Assembly: GCF_013184805.1 (NCBI RefSeq)
Contig: NZ_JAATNG010000001.1
Span: forward strand, 930,001-994,000
Direction: 5' to 3'
Source of the DNA: Pseudoruegeria sp. HB172150
Lineage (GTDB): Bacteria; Pseudomonadota; Alphaproteobacteria; Rhodobacterales; Rhodobacteraceae
DNA length: 64,000 bases
Program-made: the position numbers and the translations under genes
Shown here: positions 26,987-35,684 of the stretch, piece by piece
How positions within the stretch are numbered: the first letter of the stretch is position 1
Layout: each line of letters starts with the position of its first letter
Notes under the pieces: generated by a model
Told to the model about the DNA's origin: nothing
The model's input: only the letters and a program-made list of their open reading frames with translations
Databases searched by the model: none

Positions 26987-27672
26987 CAGGCTGCCTTTGC
27001 CAAGACGGGAATGTCGGTCAGATCGGACAGGATATGGTCCGGCCGCCAGTCGAGCCGGTCGACCGGTTCACCGGCGCGGTTGACCCACGCGGTGACGAAA
27101 CCGAAGCCCTTGCCATGCGCCGCGTCCCAGCCGTTGGAGGAAACGAACAGCACCTCGCCGGGAGCCGTGCCAAACCGCTTGCCGACCAGCTCGTAAACAC
27201 GGCGGTCCGGCTTGAACACGCCCACATCCTCGACCGACAGCACATCGTCCAGCACGTCGCCCACGCCAGCGCTCTCCACCGCACCGGCCAGCATCCGCGG
27301 TTCGCCATTCGACAGGATCGCGGTCGCGAACCCTTCCTCCTTCAGGGTCGCCAGCATCTTCGGCACCTCCGGATAGGCCGACAGCTCGAAATAGAGCGCC
27401 AGCAGGCGTTCCCGCAGTTCCGGATCGCTCAGCCCCGCCGCTTCCATCGCCCAGTCCAGCCCATCCTGCGTCACCTTCCAGAAATCGCAATGCGCCCCGG
27501 CCACGGCGCGGAGCCATGAATATTGCAGCTGCTTCAGCCGCCAGTTGGCGGCCAGCCCCTGCCAGACATCGCGCAGCGCCTCGTTCCCCGGCTCCTGCGC
27601 CGCCTCCCGCGCGGCGGCGGAGACGTCGAAAAGCGTGCCATAGGCGTCGAAGACGCAAGTGGTCACCGGCAT
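26986..27672 (-). CDS. (S)-2-haloacid dehalogenase type II / HAD hydrolase
   Basis: A 228-residue HAD-superfamily enzyme closest in pattern to L-2-haloacid dehalogenase, which replaces the halogen of 2-haloacids with hydroxyl. Asp9 in VFDAYGTLFDV is the nucleophile; LQYSWLRA, ILSNGEP, VFKPDRRVYELV and FVSSNGWDAAHGKGFGF correspond to the other active-site blocks. The ATG at 27672 gives normal family length. It leads a four-gene minus-strand run (dehalogenase, hydrolase, dehydratase, macro domain). The long intergenic hairpin repeat lies upstream. Confidence 0.85.
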   Translation of the reverse strand: MPVTTCVFDAYGTLFDVSAAAREAAQEPGNEALRDVWQGLAANWRLKQLQYSWLRAVAGAHCDFWKVTQDGLDWAMEAAGLSDPELRERLLALYFELSAYPEVPKMLATLKEEGFATAILSNGEPRMLAGAVESAGVGDVLDDVLSVEDVGVFKPDRRVYELVGKRFGTAPGEVLFVSSNGWDAAHGKGFGFVTAWVNRAGEPVDRLDWRPDHILSDLTDIPVLAKAA

Positions 27673-27784
27673 GTTCAGTCCTCCCTTTGGCGGAAGACTG
27701 GCAGATGCCGGGCTGGCGGAAAAGACCGTGAAATCCCCTATGTCGGCGCGCCCGCCCGTCCTTGCGCGGGTGTCGACTTCGGGA

Positions 27785-27870
27785 GCCTCCGGCGGGGATA
27801 TTTGGAACCAGAAGAAGACCGGATCGTTCCTGACTGCTTCTTCTGGCTCAAAAATATCCCCGCCGGAGGC
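27785..27870. repeat. Large inverted repeat of the CTTCTTCTGG/ATATCCCCGCCGGAGGC element
   Basis: Two copies of the element also found at 5816 face each other: left arm 27785-27817 and right arm 27837-27870, separated by 19 bp. Arms match perfectly over GCCTCCGGCGGGGATATTT and CCAGAAGAAG, with a small mismatch between. A partial TTCTTCTGGC follows at about 27877. As RNA it would form a very stable hairpin after the stop of the minus-strand gene at 27900, so it probably ends that transcript. Confidence 0.85.
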
Positions 27871-27899
27871 AGAAAGTTCTTCTGGCGCGCCGATGCCTG

Positions 27900-28913
27900 C
27901 TATTCGCCGCAGATGCCCTGCAGGCTCACCCAGTCGCTGTCGCGCAGGACCGGCAGCGCGTCGAGCTCCTGCACGGGATCGGCCTCGATAAGGCCGACGG
28001 TCGCCTCCCCGGTCATGTCGACAGAGTAGGCATAGGGGCTCGCCGGGACATCTGCCTCTGCGAAGCGTTCCAGCAAAACCGCGTCGGGCAGCGGATCGGG
28101 TTCCGCCGACATCAGCGTTTCGGCATAGGCGGCGAGGCGTTCCTCGGGAATGTCGCCCGTCGTCAACAGGCGCAAAGCGGCAAGCGGCCCGGCAAAATCC
28201 AGAAGCTGTTGCACTGCGTCGGCGCGCTGGCCACGCGCATCCTCGGCAAGGATATAGCCAGCCACCACGCTGGGATCCTCGTAATCCTCCACCAGTGTCC
28301 GGTTCAACAGGATGATCCCGCCGGGCAGATGCGCCGCCTCCGGTATGCCGCCGGGCAGAACCTCGATCCGTCCGCCGCCGCCCAGCAGCCGCTCGTCGAG
28401 CTGCGCCAGCGCCCGGTTGCCAAGGGAGGTGGTGCAGGGTGAACCCGCCACGCGGCGGATTTCCGTCAGAAGCCGCTCGCCCAGTTCCTCGCGCTTGGCC
28501 TCCGGGAGCACGCCAGATGCATGGCGGATCAGCGCGCTCGGCAGCCAGAGCAGCAGGAGCGCCAGCACAATTGCCAGTCCGCCGAGCAGCAGCACGTTCC
28601 TGAGCCGGCCCCTGTGCGGCTTTCGCTTCTCCACCGCCTGCCGGACACGTTCTATCGCGTCGATCATCTCGGGCGCGGTCAGTTCCAGGTCTTCCGGCGA
28701 ATCCGGGCCGGGCCTGTAGATGGCAGGCCTGAGACCGGGGTTCTGCCGCTCCAGCGCCGGCAGCGACCAATGGGTCAGCGGACGCCCGGCGCTGTCATAG
28801 ATCACCAGCGTCGCATCGCCGACCGATACGATCACGTCACGCCGCTGATCCTCGGGCGTCGCCCGCCAGACCCCCGGCGATTCCAGCCGCTGATACTCCT
28901 TGAGAGCCGTCAT
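27900..28913 (-). CDS. Membrane-anchored protein with degenerate M48 peptidase-like domain
   Basis: A 337-residue protein. Residues 1-100 are soluble, a single membrane helix follows (LLLGGLAIVLALLLLWL, about 107-125), and the rest looks periplasmic. The segment IPEAAHLPGGIILLNRTLVEDYEDPSVVAGYILAE resembles the core of M48 zinc metallopeptidases, where LPGG.I.....L is followed by an HExxH helix; here that helix reads AGYILAED, so the zinc ligands are missing. A catalytically dead peptidase relative is therefore suggested. No function can be assigned. The gene is monocistronic or leads into the hairpin repeat downstream. Confidence 0.6.
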   Translation of the reverse strand: MTALKEYQRLESPGVWRATPEDQRRDVIVSVGDATLVIYDSAGRPLTHWSLPALERQNPGLRPAIYRPGPDSPEDLELTAPEMIDAIERVRQAVEKRKPHRGRLRNVLLLGGLAIVLALLLLWLPSALIRHASGVLPEAKREELGERLLTEIRRVAGSPCTTSLGNRALAQLDERLLGGGGRIEVLPGGIPEAAHLPGGIILLNRTLVEDYEDPSVVAGYILAEDARGQRADAVQQLLDFAGPLAALRLLTTGDIPEERLAAYAETLMSAEPDPLPDAVLLERFAEADVPASPYAYSVDMTGEATVGLIEADPVQELDALPVLRDSDWVSLQGICGE

Positions 28914-28982
28914 TCGCCCTTTGACCCTGTCCCTGAGCCGGGACGATAGCGAATGCGCGCGGCGGTGCCAATCGGATGCAGG

Positions 28983-29708
28983 TCAGCGCAGGTCCGGCAG
29001 TGGACCGTTCTGCGTTACCGCCAGGCTCTCGAGCTCCTTGAGGAGCTTCCGCGCCATCCCTTCCTCGAAATCCTCGAAGCCGAGCGCGACCTCGGTAAAG
29101 GCGCCGGGGCCGCGGATTACCTCGCTGTGGTAATAGGCCTGCAGTTCACCGATCTCCGCCTGGCGCCGGTCCGAGGCATTCCTCGGGTCGGCGCCGATGA
29201 CCAGCCCGTTCACGGTCACGCCCGCCAGGTCGCCGCCCTCCGGCAGATCGCGCGGCCGCGGCCCGGAATTCGACTTTCCGTCGCCCGAGATATCCAGCGT
29301 GCGGCGCCAGCAGGTGCCCTGCGTTCCCAGGGCCGCCGCGCCCATAGCGATCGCTTCGCCGATCGCCGTCGACGGGTCCATGGCAGCCCGACCGGTACCG
29401 TTCAGCACCGCCGCCGCTTCGGCCAGGTCGCCGGCGCCACCGATCTCGCGCCAGTCCAGTAGCAGCCGCTGGCTGCCGCTGCCGGCCCACTCGAAGACGT
29501 AGATCCGCACAGGTGCATCGGGAAAGGCCAGGAATGCCTGCTGCACACCCGGCCGCAGGAGCGCCGCGGCAAGGCCGTCCAGCTGCAGCCGGTACTCCCG
29601 CGCGTCGACCGAGCCTGACACGTCCAGCCCCAGCGCAAGCGCATGGCGACAGTTGCTGTGGGCGGGCAGGGCGGCGAGCAGGGCCAGCGCGACCGCGAAC
29701 CCGCGCAT
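28983..29708 (-). CDS. DUF1194 von Willebrand A-like exported protein, copy 3
   Basis: A 241-residue protein with a signal peptide (MRGFAVALALLAALPAHS) followed by a von Willebrand-type domain. The metal-binding DxSxS motif is present as LDVSGSVDAREY. Later blocks shared with its two neighbours are LDISGDGKSNSGP, VNGLVIG and EVIRGPGAFTEVALGFEDFEEGMARKLLKEL. DUF1194 has no known function. It begins 1 bp past the stop of copy 2 and is the last gene of the gloA-DUF1194 operon. Start ATG 29708 chosen because the signal peptide begins there. Confidence 0.82.
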   Translation of the reverse strand: MRGFAVALALLAALPAHSNCRHALALGLDVSGSVDAREYRLQLDGLAAALLRPGVQQAFLAFPDAPVRIYVFEWAGSGSQRLLLDWREIGGAGDLAEAAAVLNGTGRAAMDPSTAIGEAIAMGAAALGTQGTCWRRTLDISGDGKSNSGPRPRDLPEGGDLAGVTVNGLVIGADPRNASDRRQAEIGELQAYYHSEVIRGPGAFTEVALGFEDFEEGMARKLLKELESLAVTQNGPLPDLR

Positions 29709-29709
29709 C

Positions 29710-30411
29710 TCAGCCGCCCCTGGCCCCGGCGCCGTGCAGCGCACCCACCGCGCGCACCATCAGCTCGCGCAGCAACTTCTGCCGCATCGCGCGCTCGAAA
29801 TCCTGGAAATCGCGCGCTTCCTCGACAAAGGCACCCGGCCCCTTGATCACCTCGCGCTCGTAATAGCCCATCAGGTCGTCGTCGCCCTGGCCGATCACCA
29901 GCCCGTTTACGGTCACCTCGCCCAGCGGGAAATTCGCATAGGCCAGTGCCGGGCCGAAGCCCTCGTTGTTGCGGCCGTCGCCCGAGACGTCGAGCGTCTG
30001 GAACAGGCAGGGCGGGGCGTCTTCGAACAGGCCCGCCGCGAACCCCAGCGCATAGCCGATCGCGGTCGGGAACTCGGTGTAGTTCCGCTTCGATCCGGCG
30101 ATCCGCTGCGCGGCCGCGAAGATGTCCGACCGGCTCGCCATCTTCCGCCAGCTCAGGATCACGTCCTGCTGGTAACGACCGCTCCATTCGAACACCGCCA
30201 GCGTCACTTCCTGCCCCGGGACCGCCAGGAAGGCCTCGACGACATCGTCCGAGGTCAGCGCCGCCGCCAGCCCTTCGCGCTGCAGCCGGTCCTCGACCTG
30301 GTCCACGGAAGACGAAATATCCAGAGCCAGCGCCAGGGCCAGCCGGCATTGCGCCGCCGCGGGGGAGGCGAGGACGAAGAGCCCAAAAAACAGGGGGGCC
30401 ATCAGCCTCAT
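29710..30411 (-). CDS. DUF1194 von Willebrand A-like exported protein, copy 2
   Basis: A 233-residue paralogue of the genes on both sides. It has a signal peptide (MRLMAPLFFGLFVLASPAAAQ), a MIDAS-like LDISSSVDQVED, then TLDVSGDGRNNEG, VNGLVIGQGDDD and EVIKGPGAFVEEARDFQDFERAMRQKLLRELM. The start overlaps the stop of copy 1 as ATGA, implying coupled translation and similar stoichiometry. The three copies are clearly homologous yet well diverged, so the duplication is old. Confidence 0.82.
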   Translation of the reverse strand: MRLMAPLFFGLFVLASPAAAQCRLALALALDISSSVDQVEDRLQREGLAAALTSDDVVEAFLAVPGQEVTLAVFEWSGRYQQDVILSWRKMASRSDIFAAAQRIAGSKRNYTEFPTAIGYALGFAAGLFEDAPPCLFQTLDVSGDGRNNEGFGPALAYANFPLGEVTVNGLVIGQGDDDLMGYYEREVIKGPGAFVEEARDFQDFERAMRQKLLRELMVRAVGALHGAGARGG

Positions 30412-31148
30412 CCCGCCGGCCTCCGCGGTGCCGGTGGCACGTCGCCGACGATCCACACCATCACCTCGCGCAAAAGCTTGCGCCGCATCGCCTCGCGGAA
30501 ATCGGAATAATCGACCGCGACCTCGACGAAGGCGCCGGGACCGTGGATCACCTCGCCGGTCAGGAAATCCAGCAGCGGGTCCATTGCGCCACCCCGCATC
30601 GGCGTCACGTTGACCCAGCCGGCGCCAATGGCCATGCCGTTTATGGTGATGTCGCGGAATTCCGGCAGCATGCGGACTTGCCGGGGCTCCGGACCGGCAT
30701 TGGAAATGCCATCCGTCGCGATATCCAGGACCAGCTTGCCGCAGTCACGCTGGGATTCCAGCTGCAGTGCACCGAACAGCATCGCCTGGCCGGTCGAGGT
30801 GCCTGACGGCCCGGTGCTGCGCGGGGCCGAAAGCAGGCGCTCTGCCACGGAATTCAGGGCGGCGGCGCTGTCGATCTCGGTCCAACCGACCAGTTCGCGC
30901 TGCAGGTCGGATCCGGCCCATTCATAAACGTAAAGACGCACCGGCGCGCCGGGAACCGACAGGAACGCCGCCTGTACCTCGGGCGCCACCAGGGCAGAGG
31001 CCAGGCCCTGCCGCTGCAGCCGGTACTCGAACCCGTCGACCGAGCCCGATACATCGACCGCCAGCGCCAGCGCCTGTCGGCACAGCGCCTGAACCGGCGT
31101 GGCAAAGGCCAGCGCCAGGCCGAGCGCCGCTGCCAGACCCTTTACCAA
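30408..31148 (-). CDS. DUF1194 von Willebrand A-like exported protein, copy 1
   Basis: A 246-residue exported protein with signal peptide (ending near ATPVQALC) and the MIDAS motif VDVSGSVDGFEY. It shares with the other copies DIATDGISNAGPEPRQ, INGMAIG and EVIHGPGAFVEVAVDYSDFREAMRRKLLREVM. The first codon is TTG at 31148, overlapping the gloA stop by 7 bp; no closer ATG would keep the signal peptide. Function unknown; a metal-dependent protein-binding role is typical of the fold. Confidence 0.8.
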   Translation of the reverse strand: MVKGLAAALGLALAFATPVQALCRQALALAVDVSGSVDGFEYRLQRQGLASALVAPEVQAAFLSVPGAPVRLYVYEWAGSDLQRELVGWTEIDSAAALNSVAERLLSAPRSTGPSGTSTGQAMLFGALQLESQRDCGKLVLDIATDGISNAGPEPRQVRMLPEFRDITINGMAIGAGWVNVTPMRGGAMDPLLDFLTGEVIHGPGAFVEVAVDYSDFREAMRRKLLREVMVWIVGDVPPAPRRPAG

Positions 31149-31570
31149 TGCCCCGTGTTCTCCATGCTGGCCCAGGGTTCCGCCGGCTCAAGGCTGTCGC
31201 CAAGCTGAAGCAGTTCGATGGACACGTTGTCTGGTGAGCGAACGAAGGCCATGTGCCCGTCGCGCGGCGGCCGGTTGATCGTTACGCCATTGTCCATCAG
31301 GGACTGGCACATCTCGTAGATGTTATCGACACGATATGCGAGGTGGCCGAAGTGCCGGCTGTCCGAGGGCAGCCCTTCGTCACCGTCCCAGTTATATGTC
31401 AGTTCGACCGACGCATTGTCCTGCCCCGGGGGCGACATGAAGACGAGGGTGAATCGGCCCTTGTCGTTGTCGATGCGGCGGGTCTCTTCCAACCCGAGAA
31501 GTTCATAGAAAGCCTTGGATTTCTCCAGATCTTTCACGCGAACCATGGTGTGCAGATATGTAATGCTCAT
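31142..31570 (-). CDS. gloA: Lactoylglutathione lyase (glyoxalase I)
   Basis: A 142-residue VOC-fold enzyme that isomerises the methylglyoxal-glutathione hemithioacetal to S-lactoylglutathione. The four metal ligands are in place: His7 in TYLHTMVRV, Glu in ASVELTYNW, His in HFGHLAYRV and Glu in SIELLQLG. Length is normal for bacterial GloA. It heads the operon with three DUF1194 genes, an association without obvious biochemical logic. Confidence 0.92.
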   Translation of the reverse strand: MSITYLHTMVRVKDLEKSKAFYELLGLEETRRIDNDKGRFTLVFMSPPGQDNASVELTYNWDGDEGLPSDSRHFGHLAYRVDNIYEMCQSLMDNGVTINRPPRDGHMAFVRSPDNVSIELLQLGDSLEPAEPWASMENTGHW

Positions 31571-31657
31571 GGATACCTCCGATTTGTTGGGCGGAGCGTA
31601 GCATGATCCGGAGCAGGGGACAGGGGGAAGCGGAAAACCGGCGTCAGAAAGCCGATC

Positions 31658-33043
31658 TCAGAACGCGGAACGGATGCCGAAGGCGACCCCGACCTCTTCG
31701 TTCTCGTAGATGCCGATATTGCTGTCGGTGCTGCGGCCGTTGATCGTCAGCGTCGGGTTGAAACCGTATCGTTCGATCTGGGTGAAGGTGAAATCGACGG
31801 ATGCTTCGAGGGTGCGGTCCTGGCGGCCTTCGCCGGGCGCATAGCGCGATTCCGGGTAGTCACGGTAGCTCCACTCGAGGCCCAGCCGCACCTTGGCACC
31901 GAGGATCGGTTTCTTCAGCGAAACGTCGATGCCGCTGCGCCACTCGCCGTAATCGACGGCTTCGCTTTCGGAGTCCGCCACAGTACGCCCGACGGAAAAT
32001 CCGACGGCACCCAGGCCGTCGACAAGGCGCAGCAGGCGGATGTCGCCGCGCAGAAAGTCGGCATCCGGGGCGTTCTCGCCGTATTGCCGCTCCGCCGATC
32101 CGCTGAAGGAGAGAATGGTGTTGTCAGTCAGCTTGTACTGCTGGCCACCGCCGAGGCGGACATAGCTGAGGTAAGGTTCGCCACCATACCAGCTGTAGCC
32201 GCCGATCGCGGCCAGCTCATAGGGACCGATCCAGTGTTCGGGCCTTGCGCGGAACACGTAGCCCAGCGAGGTCTGGGTCAGGGCGAAGTCGCTCCCATCG
32301 ACGTCCGGCGCCTGTTCCTTGGCCTCCGAGGAGAGGACATAGCTGCGATGGTCGAACTGGAAAACGAAATCGTGGGCGGTCCTGTCGGTCTGGTGCACGC
32401 GGTAGCGTGTGGCAAAGCCCAGCGAGTACTCGACGCCTTCCAGTGCCTGCGCAGCGCCGCTCAACTGGAATTCGAAGGGCAGGCCGTATAGCCGGGTAGT
32501 CTCGCGTCGGCTGCCGTTGTTGACGTTGCTGGTCGGCGAGATGCTGAAATTGAGCTCGGTCGACCAGGGGTTCCGGGCTCGGACATAGCGGAAATCCTTG
32601 ACCGCCTGCGCGCGCGACACCTCGTCTGGCGCCAGATCCACCGCACGGCGCAGCCAGAACTGCGCGAAGGTGTCCTTGCCGTCCTTTGCAAGTGCCTGCG
32701 CGATGGCCATGGATGCTGCGTATTTTTCGTCGTCGGTATCCGCCACGACATGCGCCGCCTGCGCCGCCTGCAGCCCCTCCCGCATCTTGCCCATTTCGAT
32801 TGCGGTGCGGGATTTCAGCAGCAGAGTATTGAAATCGCGCGGACTGCGGTCGAGCAGGGCATCGGCCAGCCCGTCCGCCAGTTGCGGCTGCCCGCTAAGC
32901 AGGCTCGCGACTGCGGTTTCGTAAGCTTCGCCCGGGGCAAGCTCTATCTCGGCGGCAGGGGCCGGGGTGTTCCCCAGCCCCATCCAGAGCGCGGTGCAGG
33001 CCGCGAGTGCCGCCCGCATCATCAGGCGCGGCGTTTCACCCAC
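31658..33043 (-). CDS. Slam/DUF560-type outer-membrane protein (type XI secretion candidate)
   Basis: A 461-residue exported protein. After a signal peptide (ending near PAPAAE) come TPR-like helices (about 30-155: EAYETAVASLLSGQPQLADG, DTFAQFWLRRAVDLAPDE), then a C-terminal region from about 165 full of alternating amphipathic strands and ending in Phe (FGIRSAF), as expected for an outer-membrane barrel. This TPR-plus-barrel layout is that of Slam (DUF560) proteins, which move lipoproteins or soluble cargo to the cell surface. Start GTG at 33043 lies 2 bp after the stop of a lipoprotein gene with a cargo-like profile. Confidence 0.72.
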   Translation of the reverse strand: MGETPRLMMRAALAACTALWMGLGNTPAPAAEIELAPGEAYETAVASLLSGQPQLADGLADALLDRSPRDFNTLLLKSRTAIEMGKMREGLQAAQAAHVVADTDDEKYAASMAIAQALAKDGKDTFAQFWLRRAVDLAPDEVSRAQAVKDFRYVRARNPWSTELNFSISPTSNVNNGSRRETTRLYGLPFEFQLSGAAQALEGVEYSLGFATRYRVHQTDRTAHDFVFQFDHRSYVLSSEAKEQAPDVDGSDFALTQTSLGYVFRARPEHWIGPYELAAIGGYSWYGGEPYLSYVRLGGGQQYKLTDNTILSFSGSAERQYGENAPDADFLRGDIRLLRLVDGLGAVGFSVGRTVADSESEAVDYGEWRSGIDVSLKKPILGAKVRLGLEWSYRDYPESRYAPGEGRQDRTLEASVDFTFTQIERYGFNPTLTINGRSTDSNIGIYENEEVGVAFGIRSAF

Positions 33044-33045
33044 GG

Positions 33046-33972
33046 TCAGGGGTTGGTCTGGTTGACGATGAAGCCGCCGGTTTCCTGAACGGTGAAGCCG
33101 CCATCTAGTACATCGTCCGGGTCGTCGCCAGTGATCACGATGATACCCGCGATCTCGTCGGCCGGATTGCCCGACAGAACGGCGTAGTATTGACCAGACT
33201 CGAATGCCTGCAGTTCGGTTTCGCCCGCCGGGATCAGCTCGCTGCCGAGAGTCCCCGCGATCTCGCCCGCATCGGAAATCGACCCGGTGCGCAGGGTGAG
33301 GAACGGAAGGGTCCCGATGGCGGTTCCGGCCTGGTTGAAGATCTGGCGGTTGTAGATGAAGCCTTCGACCGCATCCGTGGCATCGAAGTCCTCGAAGTCG
33401 ACCTCGAGGATTGCGTCACCGGTAGTGTATTCCAGACCGCCGACACCGTTGAAGACGCGGATACCTGCGTAATCGCCCTCGAACGTCGCCTGACCGCTGG
33501 AGGGCAGGTTCACCCCGCCGTTCCGCGCGTAGACGAAACCGCCGAACCCGTATTCTATGTAGTCACCGGTACGGACCACGGTAAAGCTGGTCTCGCCACT
33601 CGGACTCTCACCGCGCAGGGCCTTGTAGGCACGGCGCTCGGTCTTGTTGTTGTTCTCGTACAAGGTATACGTGCCGTCCGGCGTTTTCAGCAGGGTCGGC
33701 AGGACGTTGTCCCTGTCGTAGACGCCGTCGGCGTCGAACGGGAGGTTGTTGATCGAGATCGTGTCGGACGAGGAATCGTAGACGATATCCCGGGCCTCGC
33801 CTTCCGTCTCATAGCGTTCGACGCTCGAGCTGGCCGTCGTCTCGTCACCTTCGGGCAACGTGACGTCGCCGATCGACGAACTGTCGCCGTCGTCACCGTC
33901 GTCTAGAAACGGGTTCCCGCCGCAGGCCGTCAAGGCACACGCGACGGCCATAGCTGCCATCGATTTTTTCAT
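33046..33972 (-). CDS. Surface lipoprotein, probable Slam cargo
   Basis: A 308-residue lipoprotein: signal peptide with lipobox ACALTAC/GG near residue 18, then an Asp/Ser-rich low-complexity linker (DDGDDGDSSSIGD), then a beta-rich domain. The C-terminal half has features of TbpB-like barrels: glycine-rich hairpins (GDYAGIRVFNGVGGLEY), FDATDAVEGFIYNRQ and a strand ending GFIVNQTNP. Such a barrel is the recognition module in Slam-dependent cargo. ATG at 33972 selected because it begins the signal peptide. It precedes the Slam-like gene by 2 bp. The ligand, if any, is unknown. Confidence 0.7.
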   Translation of the reverse strand: MKKSMAAMAVACALTACGGNPFLDDGDDGDSSSIGDVTLPEGDETTASSSVERYETEGEARDIVYDSSSDTISINNLPFDADGVYDRDNVLPTLLKTPDGTYTLYENNNKTERRAYKALRGESPSGETSFTVVRTGDYIEYGFGGFVYARNGGVNLPSSGQATFEGDYAGIRVFNGVGGLEYTTGDAILEVDFEDFDATDAVEGFIYNRQIFNQAGTAIGTLPFLTLRTGSISDAGEIAGTLGSELIPAGETELQAFESGQYYAVLSGNPADEIAGIIVITGDDPDDVLDGGFTVQETGGFIVNQTNP

Positions 33973-34188
33973 TGTACTGCTCGTTGCCTGCGTTTTTTTC
34001 GAAACGTGCCCAACACTTCTCCACAAGTCAACGAATCTGCCTGTGTGAAACTTTGAAGTGATGCAGGAATATCGCGGGTTTATTTGCCCACAACTTTTGG
34101 CCCCACTCCATATCGCGGAACTTCCCTTTCCCGCGCATAGATGTAGTATGGCCTTCCGGTACTCACCCGCTCAGAAGGAGACGCCCCA

Positions 34189-35100
34189 ATGCCCCTCACG
34201 GCCGAGCAGCAAGCCGAAATCGACGCCCTCCGCGCCGCCCCGCGCCAGACCCTCCGCGCCGTCTCCGAAGGGATGGAGGCGCATCTCTATAAGGCGCATC
34301 AGGTGCTCGACCACGGCTTCGTCCGGGTCATCGACTACATGGGCGACGACGCGGCGATCACGCAGGCCGCCCGCGTCTCCTACGGCCGCGGCACCAAGTC
34401 GGTGCAGAACGACGAGGGGCTGATCCGCTACTTGATGCGGCACTGGCACTCGACCCCGTTCGAGATGTGCGAGGTCAAGTTCCACGTCAAGCTGCCGGTC
34501 TTCGTGGCCCGCCAGTGGATCCGCCACCGCACCGCCAACGTGAACGAATACTCCGCCCGCTACTCGATCCTCGACCGCGAATTCTACATCCCCGAACGCG
34601 ACGCGCTGGCGGCGCAGTCCACCGTCAACAACCAGGGCCGCGGCGACGTGCTGTACGGGGAAGAGGCGGCGCGCGTGCTCGACTGGCTGAAAACCGACTC
34701 CGCCCGCGCCTATGACCATTACGAGGAAATGCTGTCGCAGGACGGGCAGCAGGGGCTGGCCCGCGAACTCGCCCGCATGAACCTGCCCGCCAACATCTAC
34801 ACGCAGTGGTACTGGAAGATCGACCTGCACAACCTGTTCCACTTCCTGCGGCTCCGGGCCGACGCTCACGCGCAGTTTGAGATCCGGGTCTATGCCGAGG
34901 CCATGTGCGAGATCGTGAAAGACTGGGTGCCCTTCGCCTACAATGCTTTCGAGGATTACCGGATGGGCGGCGTTACTTTGTCGGCGAAAGCACTGGACTG
35001 TGTTAAGAGGATGCTGAACCGGGAGGAAGTGACCCAGGAGACATCGGGGATGTCTAAAGGGGAATGGCGGGAGTTTGAGCGCCTGTTTTCAATCCCTTAA
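34189..35100 (+). CDS. thyX: Flavin-dependent thymidylate synthase
   Basis: A 303-residue FAD enzyme that methylates dUMP to dTMP using methylenetetrahydrofolate and NADPH. The ThyX signature RHRxxxxNExSxRY is present as [14 protein letters not shown] at about 112-125. Further conserved blocks include [11 protein letters not shown] and [19 protein letters not shown]. It is preceded by AAGGAG. It stands alone, with an AT-rich islet beginning just after its stop. Confidence 0.96.
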   Translation: MPLTAEQQAEIDALRAAPRQTLRAVSEGMEAHLYKAHQVLDHGFVRVIDYMGDDAAITQAARVSYGRGTKSVQNDEGLIRYLMRHWHSTPFEMCEVKFHVKLPVFVARQWIRHRTANVNEYSARYSILDREFYIPERDALAAQSTVNNQGRGDVLYGEEAARVLDWLKTDSARAYDHYEEMLSQDGQQGLARELARMNLPANIYTQWYWKIDLHNLFHFLRLRADAHAQFEIRVYAEAMCEIVKDWVPFAYNAFEDYRMGGVTLSAKALDCVKRMLNREEVTQETSGMSKGEWREFERLFSIP

Positions 35101-35227
35101 ATAAATCGCTGAAAATCTCGGCGTGACAATTAATGAAGTAGGTTGATTTTGGTTTGAGAATGTTGCTTTTTGATTTTCAGTCGCTTGAGCTAGATGTTCT
35201 TTTTGCGATACTCATTGAGGTCAAGGA

Positions 35228-35683
35228 ATGAAATATTTATTTAGATGTATTTTTGTGGTTGTGATTTATGGATTTTTTTTCGCGTCACCGACACCGACAC
35301 CTGCTCAAAATCTGAACAATTTTTTGCTAGACCCACGTGGTATTCAGGTGAGTCCAAAACAAGAAGTGCCTTTTCGTCGACACGTTCCCTCCCGTTTAAC
35401 GGGAAATTTGTTTAACCCAGTGAAAGGGTATTTGGAAGGTGGTGAAGTTCTCTTAGTCTTGGATTCCGAGATACTGCCCTCAACACAGGGTAATCAGCTA
35501 TGGATCGAGGTCGGAGTTATCCAAGAAAACAATACTGTTTCTTGTGAGGGAGGTACTACGTGCTGGGTTTTATTTGGAGCGTTCCCTCCTGGAAATAACT
35601 TGAGTCGATCTGAGTTTATTGAGCTAAGTAACTTTGAAGTTATTGGCCCTATGTATCTTGATCTGCGGAAATCTGGAGGTTGA
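35228..35683 (+). CDS. Exported hypothetical protein in AT-rich islet
   Basis: A 151-residue protein with a clear signal peptide (IFVVVIYGFFFASPTPTPAQ) and a soluble remainder with two cysteines close together (VSCEGGTTCWVLF), possibly a disulphide. No family is recognised. Base composition and codon use are strikingly AT-rich compared with all neighbours, with many A/T-ending codons, a sign of transfer. The next gene starts 1 bp after its stop, so the two form a cassette. Confidence 0.65.
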   Translation: MKYLFRCIFVVVIYGFFFASPTPTPAQNLNNFLLDPRGIQVSPKQEVPFRRHVPSRLTGNLFNPVKGYLEGGEVLLVLDSEILPSTQGNQLWIEVGVIQENNTVSCEGGTTCWVLFGAFPPGNNLSRSEFIELSNFEVIGPMYLDLRKSGG

Positions 35684-35684
35684 A

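Noticed and set aside
26986-28770. A single large fused minus-strand gene spanning the dehalogenase and the gene at 27900-28913.
   Set aside because: The open frame crosses the hairpin repeat and is out of frame with the real upstream protein; the dehalogenase has a proper ATG at 27672.
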